A stretch of DNA of 64,000 nucleotides. Source: Dysidea avara. Its lineage: Eukaryota; Porifera; Demospongiae; Dictyoceratida; Dysideidae. Shown here in pieces: positions 1-16,302 of the stretch (within the stretch, counting starts at the first letter, position 1; each line of letters begins with the position of its first letter). Location: contig NC_089274.1 in NCBI RefSeq assembly GCF_963678975.1, forward strand, positions 45,228,075 through 45,292,074, given 5' to 3'. The notes below the pieces were generated by a model that was given only the letters and a program-made list of their open reading frames with translations, was not told the DNA's origin and searched no databases. The position numbers and the translations under genes were made by a program.

Positions 1-619
1 ATTCTAAGCCCCAGAACATTTGGTAAACTTGAATAGCAATTTCTGGCCTTGATGAGAATCAGTGGTGCAGTGGCGGAATCCTGTTACAGCTGGCCAAAGT
101 TTGTCTGCGTTTATTCTATAATCTGCTGCATATTAGCCACTAAGTAGTCAGTATAGCCTTGTAACCTTGTGTCTGGATTTCATTACACTTGGCAGGCTTG
201 AATTCTTTAAAACTGCCTACTGATATGCAATTTTTCTGTTACCAAATAAACACAAAAACCTTCTAAAGTGTTGAGCAATTCAACACTTGTGAGTATAGTT
301 GTGGTAAAAGTTATGGAAATATCTGTAGTTTATTTTCAGTATATAGTCACCGTACAAATCAATTTCTGCTCTTCTTACTATCTAGCACTATAATTTCAAA
401 ACTACTCACCATAATAGGCTGAAAGTTCCTAGAAACAATAAAAAGAAATTCAGAAATTGTGCAACTATGCAGGTTTTTTTTTGCTGAGACAGTTACATTT
501 TGGTATTTTACCAACTGATACTATATAATGTATCAAAGCAAAATCTCAATACTATACAACATAAAATCACCAAAAAGATTGTGATTCATAAATAATCACA
601 CATGATTTCTTTCACTTAC
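1..619. other. 3' side of ACTR8, no exon recognised
   Basis: This stretch should hold an ACTR8 intron, because the last visible exon ends at 620 with a consensus donor in phase 1. No stretch encoding the family's C-terminal motifs is visible on the minus strand. The final exons therefore most likely lie to the left of the window. No other feature is supported here. Confidence 0.4.
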
Positions 620-3600
620 AAGCACAGTCAATGCTAAGATGAATAGCTTGATCTAATGCTAAAACTTTTCCCTTGGATACAGTTTGCAGTTTCGCAGTTG
701 CCATGGGCTCTTCTTTAACCACCTCTCCCTAATAAGAACACATAAATTCTGACAATACAAGTACAATGACTACAAATGAAACCTGACCAATGTTTGCTGC
801 AATAATTAATTAAACATGGCTAGGAAGAATTAATATGAAATTGAATGGATAAATTTTTTATCTTATTTTACTGTAGCTACACAATACTTGCCTCAATTTG
901 GTGCTGCTCATCCCACAGGTCCTCACTATCAGGCAATAAGACATGTTGTCCCCTCATAAGCTGCTCTTCTGGCAAGAAGAATACTTCAGGAAAGAATATA
1001 CCCTAACAATTAACACGTCATCAATGTAGTTATGCTGCTATCAACACCAACCATTGGTGCAAGGATCACCTGATCCCCTAACAAGAACTCAAACTGAGCT
1101 AGCGGCTGGTATGGCTTGTCCACCTGAAACTCAAGTGTTTTCAGACCTGTAGAAGTCTGTTAGTTGAAAATGAAATTTAAAGTAAATGATAAATGGTGTC
1201 ATACCAAATCAAGATGGCAGAATCCTTCTTTAAGGTCTTCTATTAAAAGCTCATCAAGGTGATCGGAAGGGTCAAACTTGCGATAGGGAAAGTTACACTG
1301 CATAAACAACAAAATAGTGTATACTTTAAAAGAGACAATAATAGTCCACTATACATGCCTTTCTTATCATCCAGTAGAATAGCCTGGTGATGTCACTTCC
1401 ACCATAGTGTAGTGTGATCCTGTGTGAAGTATCTATATATAGCACTACAGTCTTCCTTTTATGGAAGTACCTGGTATTAGGGTTTGATATGCCATCTTCA
1501 ACACAACAAATGTGTGTCTTCTCATCTCCCATGTCTACCACACAAGCACTGCTCAGTCCTGCTCCAAATGTTGCACATACTGACTCCTACCACAAGGGTT
1601 AAAAAATCCAAAACTCACACAACATGGCTAGTAGCCAAAAAGTTTTAAGATGCATCAGGACACACAGAAATTTAGTGAAAACATTCTGTGAAGCAGTAAG
1701 CCTACTATTTCATGGTATAGAAAGAGAAAATTATTGTAAAAATCAGCAAATACACACAGCTAATACATCCACAGATCTAGACAGTGAATTTCATCATATA
1801 ATATAAGACGTCTTAATTTAAGTACTCCAGTGCTCCATTTAGTGACTGCTTTATAAGAGCATTTTGTCACCTCTACAATAACTACTTTTTAAATGTGCAC
1901 TCTAGCAGTTTTATTCCAAGACTGACTTATTACGGCTTTTGTTAATATCCAGAGTAGATTGCTATACTGGGTGTATAGATGTGATAGCTAATGTATAGAG
2001 GGATGTCATAGAGGTAGAGGAAATTTGATTTTTGTGTGACATCCCATCTTATGGGTCATTGTTACCAATGATTCATGAAAGTTGCATCCTCGAAATTTTT
2101 GTGAAATCAGTCACTCGCAAAAAAAATACCCTTGAAAATTTCAAAAACTTAAAAAAGACTGTTACACATTATGAACAATAGCTTTGATTTGTATTAGCCG
2201 CTGTTTAACAAAACAAGTGATATTCAAGTAATTTACACTTGGATACAGTAATTTTCTGGGCAAGGGACATTTAGAATAGTGACGTCACAATATAGAGGTA
2301 TGGAGGTTATCCTTTTGACATCACACCAAATATTTGCCATATAATTACAGGTTATCTTCATGAATGTGTGAGGCAAGAGTGAGTTACAAGCCGGTGAAAT
2401 TAAGAAAGCCATGGTGCATTTGTTATGTTATTCATTGCTTAGTAATATTGCTTTGCAGCTGGAAGAAACAAGGTCATTAAACTCCACAGTTTCTCGTAGG
2501 CTTGTACCACATAGTTAACCCAGTCCCCTTTATTGGCACTCTTCAATTGGCTATTAATATAAGTAACTCACTCGGTGTAGCGATTTTCTTCAATGGTGCA
2601 CGATTGCAAAGTTTCATTTTCTCTGATGGGCCCCATTGACTTTTATCTCAAAAACCTGGTGTCTAGTATCCACAAGTACACAAAAAAAATGGCAATTTTC
2701 AACTAGAGTAGGGACCATAGCACATCGATAAAAAGTACTGAAACAAGCTGGAGTAGTGCACGATAATAAATCACAGTAAAATAATAAGAAGTATAATATC
2801 TACTGTGCTTTCATTTTTGTGTACTTGATTTTTTGTAAATTATGACTGGTGAACCCACGCATACCGCGAAAGAAATGGCACCATGCATCCCAGCTATATC
2901 AATTATCATCTGAAAAGTGAAGTATCCATTACGCTTTGTTGTCAGCTTTGTTCAACCCGTTACACAGCCGTATGAATCAAGAACTGTTTGAAAAGCACCT
3001 CTACAATCAAAGTAGCCACTATGAAAAATATGGAGGATATTTCCATTATGAAGGGAAGCCATCACGTGCTACCACCAAATTGACACTTTTCGCTGTCAGT
3101 AAAGATGAATGGGACACAAAGGAGGACACTGGTGAGTCCATGAAGAATGTATTGTATGTACTACAGTATGCCAAAAGGCACCTCTCAGGCCGAAGCGACA
3201 CTGAACCGTGAAAAAATCAAGCACGTAGCCTTAGCTGTTAATGAGCTACGCTTGTCTGAGGTAAAACTAAGGATCATTAACAAATCCGCCGCCGTCGCAC
3301 AGCGATGGTATTCACCATGCACCTGGCCGTCGAGAGGAGGAGAGCTCCACTCAGTCCATGGAGGTGTGCTAAGCTTAAGCAAGTCTTCAGGTCGACCTTA
3401 AATGGTATTCTCCACTGACTGAGTAACTAACTGACTGATGCCTTCTAACCAATACTGCCTCATTGTTGTGAGGGGAAAGTGAGGCTGGTTTTTGGGTGAT
3501 GGTTTTTCATGGGTCACACCCACTCCTTTGTGGTCCCTACTATACAGTACTATCGTACTGTATGATTAATAACTTAAAATGACGTAAACGGAAACCCTCT

Positions 3601-6600
3601 ATAGGATATCACAATATAATAGAATATATATTATCAAGAGTTAATAATAGTAGGGAGCCCTACTATTATTAACTCTTGATATTATAATACACATTGTTTT
3701 ATATTCATCTTCACGTTATTGATGCACGATTATAGTTCTAAACAGCTACAAACAAAGGCTAGAAACAATATTTTTTTGTTCATAATTGACATTCTACAAT
3801 GAATTATTAGCAATACCGATAAACAAAGAACTAGTGTTTTTACAGTATACAAAAATAAAACACTCACTTCCAATTAATACTGACCTAGACTAACACTCTG
3901 TAATTGCCCAAATACTGCCCTGTTTAATTGGGACACCTGGTCCCAAGACAGAGCAGTATTTGGGTAATAACGGAATTTTATTTGTAGATGATTTTGCTTT
4001 GATTATAGTACAGTTTTTGTGTAGTTATATAAGCTTTGCACTAATTATCATATCATAATATATCATGTATCACAATTACCATACCAAAAGCTCTATGATA
4101 TTTTCGTTAGTGCTTTTTCAAATGCTTACCTGATGCATTGTAGCTCGGGCAAACCCCATTCTCAGTAGTAATACATTCATCATTTCTTTTACATGTGAGC
4201 GGTCAACAATGTCTGGAATGAGCAAGACAATGTTGAAATCCTACAACAAAAAACATTAAAATATTGATATTGAGAAGAATGGGATATGTAATACACAACT
4301 AGCTTAGTGGAAATCAAAAGTACACATAAACAACAGCAGTAGAGCTGACATGCTAGAGAATTCACAACAGTAACATATAGATGAGATTGCTTAGTAAAGC
4401 ACACTTCATCAGATTCCCTAATAAAACATACACTCAACAAAGTAACTCCAATATAGTACAGTCAAGAGAACAATCAAATACATCTTTTACCTTGAACCTC
4501 TTCTTTTTAATGTTCAGTGTATCCTCTATGGCTTTAGTCCACAAAACGTCCAGCATGTTAGCCACACCCATCAGTGACAAGCCATTGTCCACATTCAATC
4601 TACCGTGTTTGATTGGCTTAAATAATGTATAGCAGGAGCCAGGAGGAAGGTACAGCGTCTAGAGTAGCACCAAAAATATTAAAAGTTCATTAAATACTCT
4701 AATAGAGCAATCACTTCGTTCATTTGATAATCAATAAATGCTATCCTGCTAGGGACCTATGAGAAATTTATAGTCTATAGATACAGAACCTTGACATTAC
4801 ATAGAATACAATTAAGTTCTAGATTACTGTTAAGCACCTTATGTACAGGTTTGTCCTAGTGTAAGTAGCACCAAAGGTAAACAATGAATTTTAGTTTGCT
4901 AAGTCTCAAGCATACCTGTTATACAATATGAGCTATAAGGGAAGCCATACCAATTGATGGAAAAATAAACTTTTGATTACTGCCCAGGAAAATACCTTCC
5001 AAGGTTTTCAACATTTTTTAACTTTATTTTTCCGTGCAAGATTCTTGTAAGATTCTCAAAAGCAGCAAGAAAGCAAGATCACTGCGCATGTTCTCACAAG
5101 AAAAGGCACATTTTCTTGCACAGTTCTTGCAAGAGATCTTAAACTTTCTTTTGGAAAGTTGGTTATCCAGGGAAACATACTTTAAGTTTATTACGTACAA
5201 TGAAGATTGCTAAACTATTCTAATAGAGCATACATCAATTACATACTTGCTGAAAATTATTCTATGAATCTATTTGAACAGTCACTGATGTTCAGATACG
5301 GTAGAAAACCTCCATTATCCGAACACCTGTGTGCCAATTCAATCATAAAAGTGTTCAGATAAGTGAATTTGTTTGATAAATAAAGCCCATTCATTTATAG
5401 AGTTCTGTTCAACTACTCTAATAAAACATACACTTACTCTTAATTAAAGTTCATCTGGTGAAATACTCTAATAGAGCAGTCACTTATACTGTTCAGATAA
5501 TACTGTAAAACAACTCACATCTTCTCCTATCACAAAAGGAGGATCATTGGACAAGTCAGCCCATGTGATGCTTGTGCTCTGATCTGATATGATTGGCCGG
5601 ACTTTAGCATTGGGGTCTAAATACTATTCAAAATGTACAATAACTACAACAACCATCCTGTTATACGTCTCACCTGATTGGCTGTAATGGTGGGGGTGTG
5701 TACTCCAGCACCAGATCGGTAGTTTTTAGTTGCCTGCAGCATTGATGATAATATGGCTTCTCTAGAATCCTCCATACTTTGCTGTTGGACAAGTAATAGA
5801 TTATACACATATGGTGAAATTGTAGAGCTTACAGTATGAATAGGCCATCATTATGTTTTTCCCACATCAGTTTTTAAATAGCTGTACTAAATTTTAATTA
5901 TTCAATTACAGATCACACAAACGCACCATTTTATGATAGAGGGAGACACTAATAATAAATACATTTGTTGTACACATAAACATAATATAAAAGGTTGCAT
6001 AGGGCCCTTAAGGCCTTTACTTTGTTTCACAGCTAGGTTGAAGATCAAGATATTCTAATAGAGCAGTCGTATACTCTAATAAAACAGTCAATATTAAGTA
6101 AATAATCATTCATCTGTGTTGCTGTACTTAGGGACAAGAAACAAACATGGCCATAAATGAGTTACATATACAATACTTTCAACAAAGGCTTTCAACCAAC
6201 CAATAAACCAACACCTGGCAACCAACACGAGGCTTTCAACAAACCAACACCTGGCTACTTGAGGCATATTGGCTGGTAAAAGCATAAAGTGCATTGCTAG
6301 CAAAATAGGCACAGCTAAATTGGGTACTTAAAGCAACAAATTTTGTAATAATACCTTGACTGAATGCTCAGCTGGTCCCTTTATAGAGGGAATATTGTTT
6401 TATCCTGTAGTATGTGGCCACTGGCCTTATTAATGAGGTGGCCCGATTAACAAAAATTAAATTAATGGAATAGTACATGATAGATACATATGGAGTTACT
6501 GACCTGGCCACTATAACAAGGTGGCCTTATTAATGAGGTAGCTACTAAGTGAGGTTTCACTGTATTATTATCACGAAAATTGTGCTTTTATTTTAGAAGA

Positions 6601-7112
6601 GATACCTTACAATATAAATATTATGCGTACAAAATTTGCCACCCCAACTGAGTGAATCCTCCATACTTTCAGCACCAATGACTATAGCTTTAAAGAACAG
6701 CTTTCAATATGACAGTTATACTGAATATCATTGTAATGACCATTTAATGCTGATATTGATATGATGGGAGCAGACAGGAAACTACTTTCTGGCCTATGAC
6801 ATTGTGTTGTGTGTCACATCAGGGTAGTACATACATCTAAACTTTGCTCAGTCAGCAAAACTGGTTGGATATTGTCTGCTGGTGGTGGAGTTTTCAACTT
6901 GTACGCAATAATATGTCTCATGAGGTGGGGGTTAGGATCAGTAGCCAGGCCAATACGCAAGTAGGACGAGCCTGGCTGCAACACGATGGTATCACGTGGT
7001 GTCGTCTCAGAGGCTCCCGCCACAGGAGCAGCCTATATGTAATTAACGCGCATATCAGAGGTTCCAAACGTTGCACAAAATAACTCACTTCAACTGACGC
7101 CGTCTCGTCCAT
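620..7112 (-). CDS. ACTR8: Actin-related protein 8 (INO80 complex subunit), 3' end beyond window
   Basis: ARP8 is a nuclear actin-fold subunit of the INO80 chromatin remodeller and helps recognise nucleosomes. Twelve exons were read on the minus strand: 7112-7089, 7032-6835, 5781-5674, 5623-5519, 4658-4491, 4240-4130, 1586-1471, 1419-1359, 1297-1205, 1156-1052, 1002-892 and 728-620. All phases join and give about 436 residues starting MDETASVE. Recognisable blocks are the N-terminal LRIGLATD, a segment ending VIGED, ILLIPD-type IVLLIPDIVDRSHVKE, then HQESVCATFGAGLSSACVVD followed by MGDEKTHICCVEDG, and YGGSDITRLFYWM; these align with animal ARP8. Two introns need GC donors (after 1359 and 892) to keep the frame. 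The 2.5-kb intron between 4130 and 1586 contains dispersed repeats. The start codon lies 76 bp from that of the divergent hydrolase. The missing part is the last actin subdomain. Confidence 0.93.
2690..3420 (+). repeat. Dispersed repeat family R1, longest copy
   Basis: Lies in the 2.5-kb ACTR8 intron. It contains an open stretch at 2936-3211 that includes NPLHSRMNQELFEKHLYNQS. The same DNA recurs at 39760-40260, 37660-38230 and 9430-9680. The 39760 copy keeps NQELFEKHLCNQSSHYEKY in frame. A 70-bp block with CAACTAGAGTAGGGACCATA is shared by the 2690 and 39760 copies but sits on opposite sides of the frame. Not a host gene. Confidence 0.7.
3632..3681. repeat. Perfect 24-bp hairpin
   Basis: TATCAAGAGTTAATAATAGT plus AGGG, a 2-base centre, then the exact inverse. 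Related single arms occur at about 19850 and at 36594-36640, where the neighbouring ATTATTGATG is also shared. This suggests a small mobile family. Confidence 0.85.
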
Positions 7113-7188
7113 ATTCCCTCAATTAACGTGCACCTATAAACAACAACGCCGCCCCGTATCCCACAATCACTTGTTGTTCCTAAATAAG
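7113..7188. promoter_or_regulatory. Shared divergent promoter, ACTR8 / hydrolase A
   Basis: Only 76 bp separate the two start codons, so core promoters and 5' UTRs must lie here or overlap the first exons. A CACGTG box occurs at 7236-7241 inside hydrolase exon 1, not in the gap itself. The arrangement is seen directly; the promoter role is inferred. Confidence 0.5.
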
Positions 7189-10100
7189 ATGGGAGGCTCT
7201 GATCTTTACTCGTTTATTCTGTTATTTATTATTTTCACGTGTCCACTAGTGCTACGCGCTAAAGGTATCACCTCAATATGTTGTGATAACAATTTACCAT
7301 TAATACTGCTCTAGTGTACGAGTTCAAGGGTGACCCTTACCATGGAGGTGACCTTCCAGTGAGGTATGCTAACCTGGCCAGCTACAAGGAACTACCACTC
7401 TACACACTACGTAATATACATCACTAGTTAGCCCATTGAACTGTGTATATCATGTAGTGTTTTATCCTCTGGAGCCTGGAGAGTATGTGCCCATTGTGTT
7501 CATCCCTGGACTAGATGGCACCGTTCCTCCTAATTTTTATTCAGACACTTTAGGACACCTCGCTAGCCATGGGTATGTAATCATTACCATGGATACTGTG
7601 GTACCATTAGTTGGCAATGGTAAGCTTCACAAGGACGAATTCCTTGCAAAGAGAGTGTATGAGGAAGTGATATGGGTGAGTAAGGAGCTGGTTGCTTTAT
7701 CCACTGACAATATGCTCTTGTATAGCTCCAGTCCAACTTGGCACAACAGGTGTTACCATCATTAGTTGATAATGTTACTGTTGACTGGAGTTTATTAGGA
7801 CTAGCTGCTCATTCAGCTGGTGGGGACACCATCCTACAACTACTGCAGAACAGAACGCTGGGGGCTAAGGTTAGTTGGTAGATTCAAAGCCTCTGCAATA
7901 GTTGTATCTAAATTTTCTGACCTTTCCATTCTTTAGGCAGTGGCCTTTATGGAACCTTTCAGCTTCAACTTCAGGAAACCACTTGGCTATTCTATACCCG
8001 CGTTATCTTATGGTACTGAATTGTGTGAGGAGGAACCAAACTGTTGTGTACCGGGTATTGACTATCGTCACTTCTACGACATGCTGGACTGTCCAAGAGT
8101 GTTGATGAATGTGACGGTATGTACTAAATCTGTTTCACAATGAAAGCTGTAGCTCAACAATGAAACTGGTAGGGACTATTGAAATCCAGTTAGCCCATTG
8201 TAAATTTAAAAGTATAGATTCCATTCCATGGTAGGTGTCTACTTTTGGGTAGGCACCTTCTTTTGGTATATACAGAATTACTCTAATAGAACATACACTA
8301 GCTATAGGTCTTACCATACTATGTAAATTTCAAAGGGTGTTTCCTGAAACCATTGACAAAACCCCTTGATGTTGCAGATTCAATGGTAGGTTACCCCTAG
8401 CCTATGAAGGATGCTCCAGGAATTTCAGTGACAAATTTCCGAAATTTTTGTTGCATGAGTTAAGTCTAGGGGTTGGGGTCCATGCTCCCCAGGAAATTAT
8501 GTATTCTGATGGCAACTATTTTCTCAAAACGCTGATATTTTGGGAGTTGATTGATATAGCTAGGCTGCTTCTGCTAACAAAGTATCTAAAGAGAACTATG
8601 TGAAGTTTAAGCATACAACAGACATGAATACCATTCTGAGGCATACCCCCAGGAAAAAATTCAGGTCTTAATTAACACTCTCAGATAGAATGTTAGAGAG
8701 AAATTTATTTAAAATACAAAATGTGACTGTTCTATTAGGGTAGTTGAGTGCTCTATTAGAGTATTTCGATCTGAACCTTTGGTACATTTGCAAGTCAATT
8801 TTAATTGCCTAAATATACTTGACCAGTTTCTGGAAAAAAACCTGAATCCCCCCGTTATATCCTAAGAAACACAGAGTGCTTGTGTAATATCACTATAGTA
8901 TCATGTCTGTGTATCAATCATATAGGACTATGGACATTGTGCTATACTAAATGATATTGGATGGAAATGTGAGTTTATATAATTTACAAAACCCTTAGGG
9001 ATAAACTTGCTAATGTACAGGGTAAATGAATGTTTTGTAGTGTATGCAAGGTTTTTGAATTTTGATTTCAACCCTCAGCTAAGTGACTTATCTACTGCAA
9101 TACTCAGACTGCCGTATTAGAGCATATCCGAATTTTTTTCGCCCAAAATATTTTTCAGAATAACACTAACTGCATGTCATTATCCCACTGCTGGGCTGAG
9201 ATAAGTATCCCATGGGAAATACTATAATTTAAAGTCTCAATTTCTTATGTAGTAAAGTAGTGTTTTATAGTAGGGTTGCACTTTCCCATGTAAAAATATT
9301 GACCAGAAATCATCCTCACAATACCTTCACAGTGTTGGTTGGGTATAATCAAAAATACCTTCAGTGCGATCCAAAACAAGTTGCTACAATTCTTTTCAGT
9401 GGAATTTTGACTAACCGACTGCCTGCCTGATGCCTTTAGATAAGCATGATGCAGTAATGGCTAAGACCACTGGTTCACTATTAGGCCTGTCCAACAGGTA
9501 TACTACAGCATGTGCAATGTATGTATCATGGGCTCACCTTTGTACTCCTTTGTGTCCCTTTTATTTTCACTGGCAACAAAAGGTGTTGATTCACGGTGGC
9601 ACGTTTACATGTATGGCTTCATTTTATCATGTAAGAATGGAAATTGTCCATAATTTTTGAACCATGTTTCCAACAGTTGAAGTAAGCAGATTTGACTTTA
9701 CATATCTTGTGTAACAGATAGAACTTGCTAAAAGAGAAATGGCTTCTTTGCTTAACAGTTATTAGCATAGGGACATGTAGTTTTGTTGTACAATTGTAGC
9801 CTCCTTTTAATTCTTTCAATGTACAGAGGTTGAAATGAAAAAAAACTTCTTTAAAGAATTTTACAAACTAGTGCAAAGTGCTTAAACAAGGAGAAGTGTA
9901 AATTAGCCATGCTGAAAATTATATACCTCAAAGTAGGAATTAATATATTTCCTACTTACATAATTTTCTTGTATATAAATCAAAAGGAGTTTCCTTGACT
10001 ATGTATGTCCCCTGTATGTGTGTGTTTACAGCTCTAACACAAGTCATCTCTCATACCTGTCACAGCTTGTCGTGATATCCATTTCTGTGCTACTAACCCA

Positions 10101-10262
10101 TCCGTGGATCGTGATATTTATCATGAATATGTTGCTGGAGTGATGAGTGCCTTGTTTGGAACTTATCTCCAAGGAAATCGTTTCCAAAGTAACTATTTAA
10201 CTGCTGCTGACCTCATCCCTTTCAAAATGGGAGCATTTTTCGTAGATGTGAATTGTCAATAG
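7189..10262 (+). CDS. Secreted chlorophyllase-like alpha/beta hydrolase A
   Basis: A serine esterase of the chlorophyllase branch of alpha/beta hydrolases; the substrate is unknown. Exons are 7189-7264, 7315-7410, 7458-7675, 7726-7869, 7937-8116, 8926-8968 and 10066-10262, in frame throughout (317 aa). The N-terminus is a hydrophobic signal peptide ending near VLRAK. The motifs follow the plant enzyme order: IPGLDG strand-loop (oxyanion region), HLASHGYVI, the nucleophile elbow AAHSAGG (Ser about 160), a Cys-rich segment NCCVPGIDYRHFYD, then DYGH with the likely catalytic His (about 242). The plant family has the same Cys-rich stretch followed by DYGHMDMLDD. A longer Cys-containing C-terminal domain follows. 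Gene B downstream is a tandem duplicate. Family placement is firm; chlorophyll as substrate is not shown. Confidence 0.86.
9430..9680 (-). repeat. Degenerate copy of dispersed repeat family R1
   Basis: Inside the last intron of hydrolase A. The reverse strand matches the middle of the repeat at 2690-3420, including the part reading like GTTGCCAGTG followed by GGGACACAAAGGAG. It is shorter and more diverged than the copies at 2690 and 39760. Confidence 0.6.
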
Positions 10263-10978
10263 TGAAGAAGTACTAGTTTTGTATATATTTTTAAAAGTAA
10301 AATATTGAATTAGAATTGTATGCATACAAAATGAAATTTGCATAGTGACTGGGTTTGTTGTGATGTTCACTGAATGTTCACTTTGTGATGATCTGAGTGG
10401 ACAAAGTGAAGCAACTATTTGGTTATCTTGTATAGTTACCTTGTACCTCCAGGCAAACAAGAACATGGACAAATCAGCACCACACCCCATGTGGGGTGAA
10501 ACAAACAAAACTACCACTTCAATTATTTGAACACTTATGGAACCTGTTATCTTTCATACACTAGCGTCAAAAGCAGTGCATCAAAAAGTTTTGGATGACA
10601 CTTCATGTCAGTGTATTACGGCTTCCCAAACAATATTTAATTGCTGCAAGTGGCTCCCCTCCCTGGACTGACCTTCTTGGTAGTTTGTACATGTATGCAT
10701 ACTTATTTATTTTTGTACTCTCTTCAACACTGCCCACACAGATGTTAATTCACTAGTGACAGAGGAATCATGCATTTATGTACTTTTAAATGATGAATCT
10801 CTAAAATTGTGTGTAGAACTCGTATGAAAAATTTAATACTCTAATAAAACAGTCAATGTATAATTCTTACGTTAAACGGAATTCCGGATACTGTATACTC
10901 ACGTCGCAAATCATTCATCAGTGCTCGCATCGGATCAGTGATGTATGATATGGCAGTACGATGATGATCAAGCCAAGG
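10263..10978. other. Spacer between the tandem hydrolases
   Basis: No gene is supported here. Bases 10379-10512 recur, diverged, at 13907-14062 after hydrolase B (shared GATGATCTGAGT and CAGCACCA blocks). The duplication therefore included 3' flanking DNA. One copy of the short motif TACTCTAATAAAACAGTCA lies at 10837-10855. The 100 bp upstream of gene B do not resemble the promoter of gene A. Confidence 0.6.
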
Positions 10979-13684
<2,706 letters not shown>

Positions 13685-14086
13685 CTGACTAAATTTTATA
13701 GATCACTTAAAATGTTATGCTTTTAATATAACACACATCAATTTTAATACATTTGACATACAGACAAATTTTTATTCTCTGCTTAAATAATAATCATGAT
13801 GATTAAAATAATGTAGGCATTTACAAAATAATGCGTTCTTTTTAAATGATTTACCCCACAAAAACTACTGGCTTCATTATTGACTTGATGTTAACTGACT
13901 GATCAACTTGTGATGATCTGAGTATACACAATGAAGTAATTTGATTGGCTATTCAGTTCACCATAGTAACATGGTTACCTTGTACTCCAGATAAACAAGA
14001 ATATAAAGAACATGGACACATCAGCACCATAATACCATACCCCCTGTGGGTGAAACAAATGTATAACTAGTTACACACAAACCATC
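13685..14086. other. Spacer between hydrolase B and the membrane-protein gene
   Basis: The two genes converge here. Bases 13907-14062 are the duplicated 3' flank described for the hydrolase pair. No further gene or element was recognised. Confidence 0.5.
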
Positions 14087-16231
14087 TTAGTTGTCTGAAC
14101 CACCTGGGGGGGTATCATTTGGTGGAGCCATAGTAAACTGAAAACGTGGTCAGGCCACTCATAGCATGCGGGGGAAGGACATCCCCCCTCCCCCTCTAGG
14201 AAAACTTGAAAATTTAGCCTTCTGAGATAAACTGGAACAATTCATCAGTGTACATTATAAGATTTGACCTATAACACTGACTGTTCTATTAGATCTACTA
14301 AATTCAAGTGGATAAAAAGTGATCGGACCACTTGCTACAACTCTGGTCAACTGAAAACTTGGAATTTATTGATACAGGAAAGCACACAACTAAACTGAAC
14401 AACCAATTACTCTAATAGAACAATCATATTATGGGCACTGTGTTAAACTACAGATATATCAATATCATTGGTTCCTACCTGTAAGCTCCATGGTCCCAGG
14501 TGTTGACATAACCAGCAGTACTGCCAGAACAATAGATAGAAGCTACCACCTCCAGATATAGCTGCTCCACTCAACCATGTGATGGGAATGACAGAAGAAC
14601 ATACACCATGTTGGACTAGGAGGAGTGCTTGGATTAGTATGTAACCTCCACAACATACTTCAATACTCCACTTGTAGACATTACTAGAGGGGAATTCATT
14701 TTGAAATTAAGACAGTGAAACAAAAACTAGTCTCATAAGACAAGAAGTACACCAATACAATAACTATAGCTGTATACTACAGTGGAGATTGTTCACCCCT
14801 AGCTCTTATAGCTGTGGCATTGTCTTTAAGAGGTAAAAGTGTTTGGAGCCATCATCTGTTAGGACTATATAAACTGGAATCTCCTGTTGAATTTGGTGTA
14901 TTATTAAAGAGATGGTTAATCTAACGGTAATATGTAGATAATTATCTCCTAATAGTTTCTAAATGAGCTTGGCTTTGTATATAATTTCTAATTAGCCCTT
15001 TATTGCATTCACAAGTTAACATGTCCACGCCACTAACTCACATACACACAGCTCAACAAAACTTACAGCACTGGAAACGCTTGAGAAAAATTGATATAAA
15101 ATATGGCGCCGCAGGCTGAGAACAACAAGAGACTGGAGGTAAACAATAAATAACAAGTTATAATAGCACACACTATAAGACTCACAGAGAGACAATACTT
15201 CGTTCCTTGATCAGTTTCATGTCCACCAGACCACTATACAAGAACATTACTGCTATGGAGCTGGTAAGGGAGGCATCTAACAGACCTGCATATCTGTAAC
15301 CCTAAAATGGAGGGCAGTATAATTGTACCACTGAATAATTAAGTACACAATACATGTATGTAAAAAAATAATTAAAAATTTAACCTCTTGATGGATTTCT
15401 ACAATAATTATTCTTAGCTCAAATTTGTGCAGCCAGTGCTTGAGCATGTCACCAGATTAGTTTTGTATGGCTAGCCAGATATATACTTATTCTTCACTCA
15501 TCAATTGAAAAAATAACAGCTCCTAAATCCCTTATCAAAAAAGTGCGGCACAGAGTCAGTCAAAGGCTCTTTAAGGGTTACAGGATACCGTAACCATACT
15601 GTAACCTTAAAGGGGGTTCCTCTAGATCTATCACTGATGCAGAATTAACAATGGCAGTGTTAATTGAATTTGCTCAGCTCATAACTTTAGTCTAGCAGTG
15701 CCTGCCCCTTTGCATAGAGAGGAGGGGTCTGGTCACTCTTGCATTTACAGAGTTGTAACAATGACATCACAATAATGGCAGCAAAAATGGCACGTGTGAC
15801 AGCCATACAAAGATAGTTCTCAAATAGGGTAACAAATGACACAGCTAACATCACCAAAGATTCTTTCCACATTGAATAGACAGCATCATGAGTATATCAG
15901 TTCCAACTACAAGGCCCTTTACTATCTCCCATTTTTGTTCTAGTGAAATTGTCGAGTACAAGCGGCCTCAGTCATATCGCATCTACACAAAACTTTGTTA
16001 TGCAACTTCTATACATTATAGTACCTATAGTAGCAACTCCAAAACAAAAGTCACAATATTTAGTGATAGAATCTGTAACACACACCAAATTTTGAGTGAC
16101 CAGACCCTTCCTCTATGCGAAGGGACGAGCACCACCAGACTAGTATAATAACTTGTTACAGCCAGACTGTATAACTTGTTCTTTGTTAAAGCCACAGAAG
16201 TTCTAGCTGACAACATTAATCCCCCCCCCCC

Positions 16232-16302
<71 letters not shown>

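Noticed and set aside
1..120. Minus-strand open stretch reading RHCTTDSHQGQKLLFKF as an ACTR8 exon
   Set aside because: It does not match the expected C-terminal ARP8 sequence, and the available acceptor creates a stop after the preceding exon.
6106..6312. 68-residue minus-strand frame in an ACTR8 intron
   Set aside because: Low-complexity direct repeats (AACCAACACCTGGC-like) and no match to ACTR8; it lies between exons that already join in phase.
15687..15872. Hydrophobic 61-residue frame as an extra exon of the membrane-protein gene
   Set aside because: It lies inside the inverted-repeat element 15693-16143 and is not needed: flanking exons join in phase without it.
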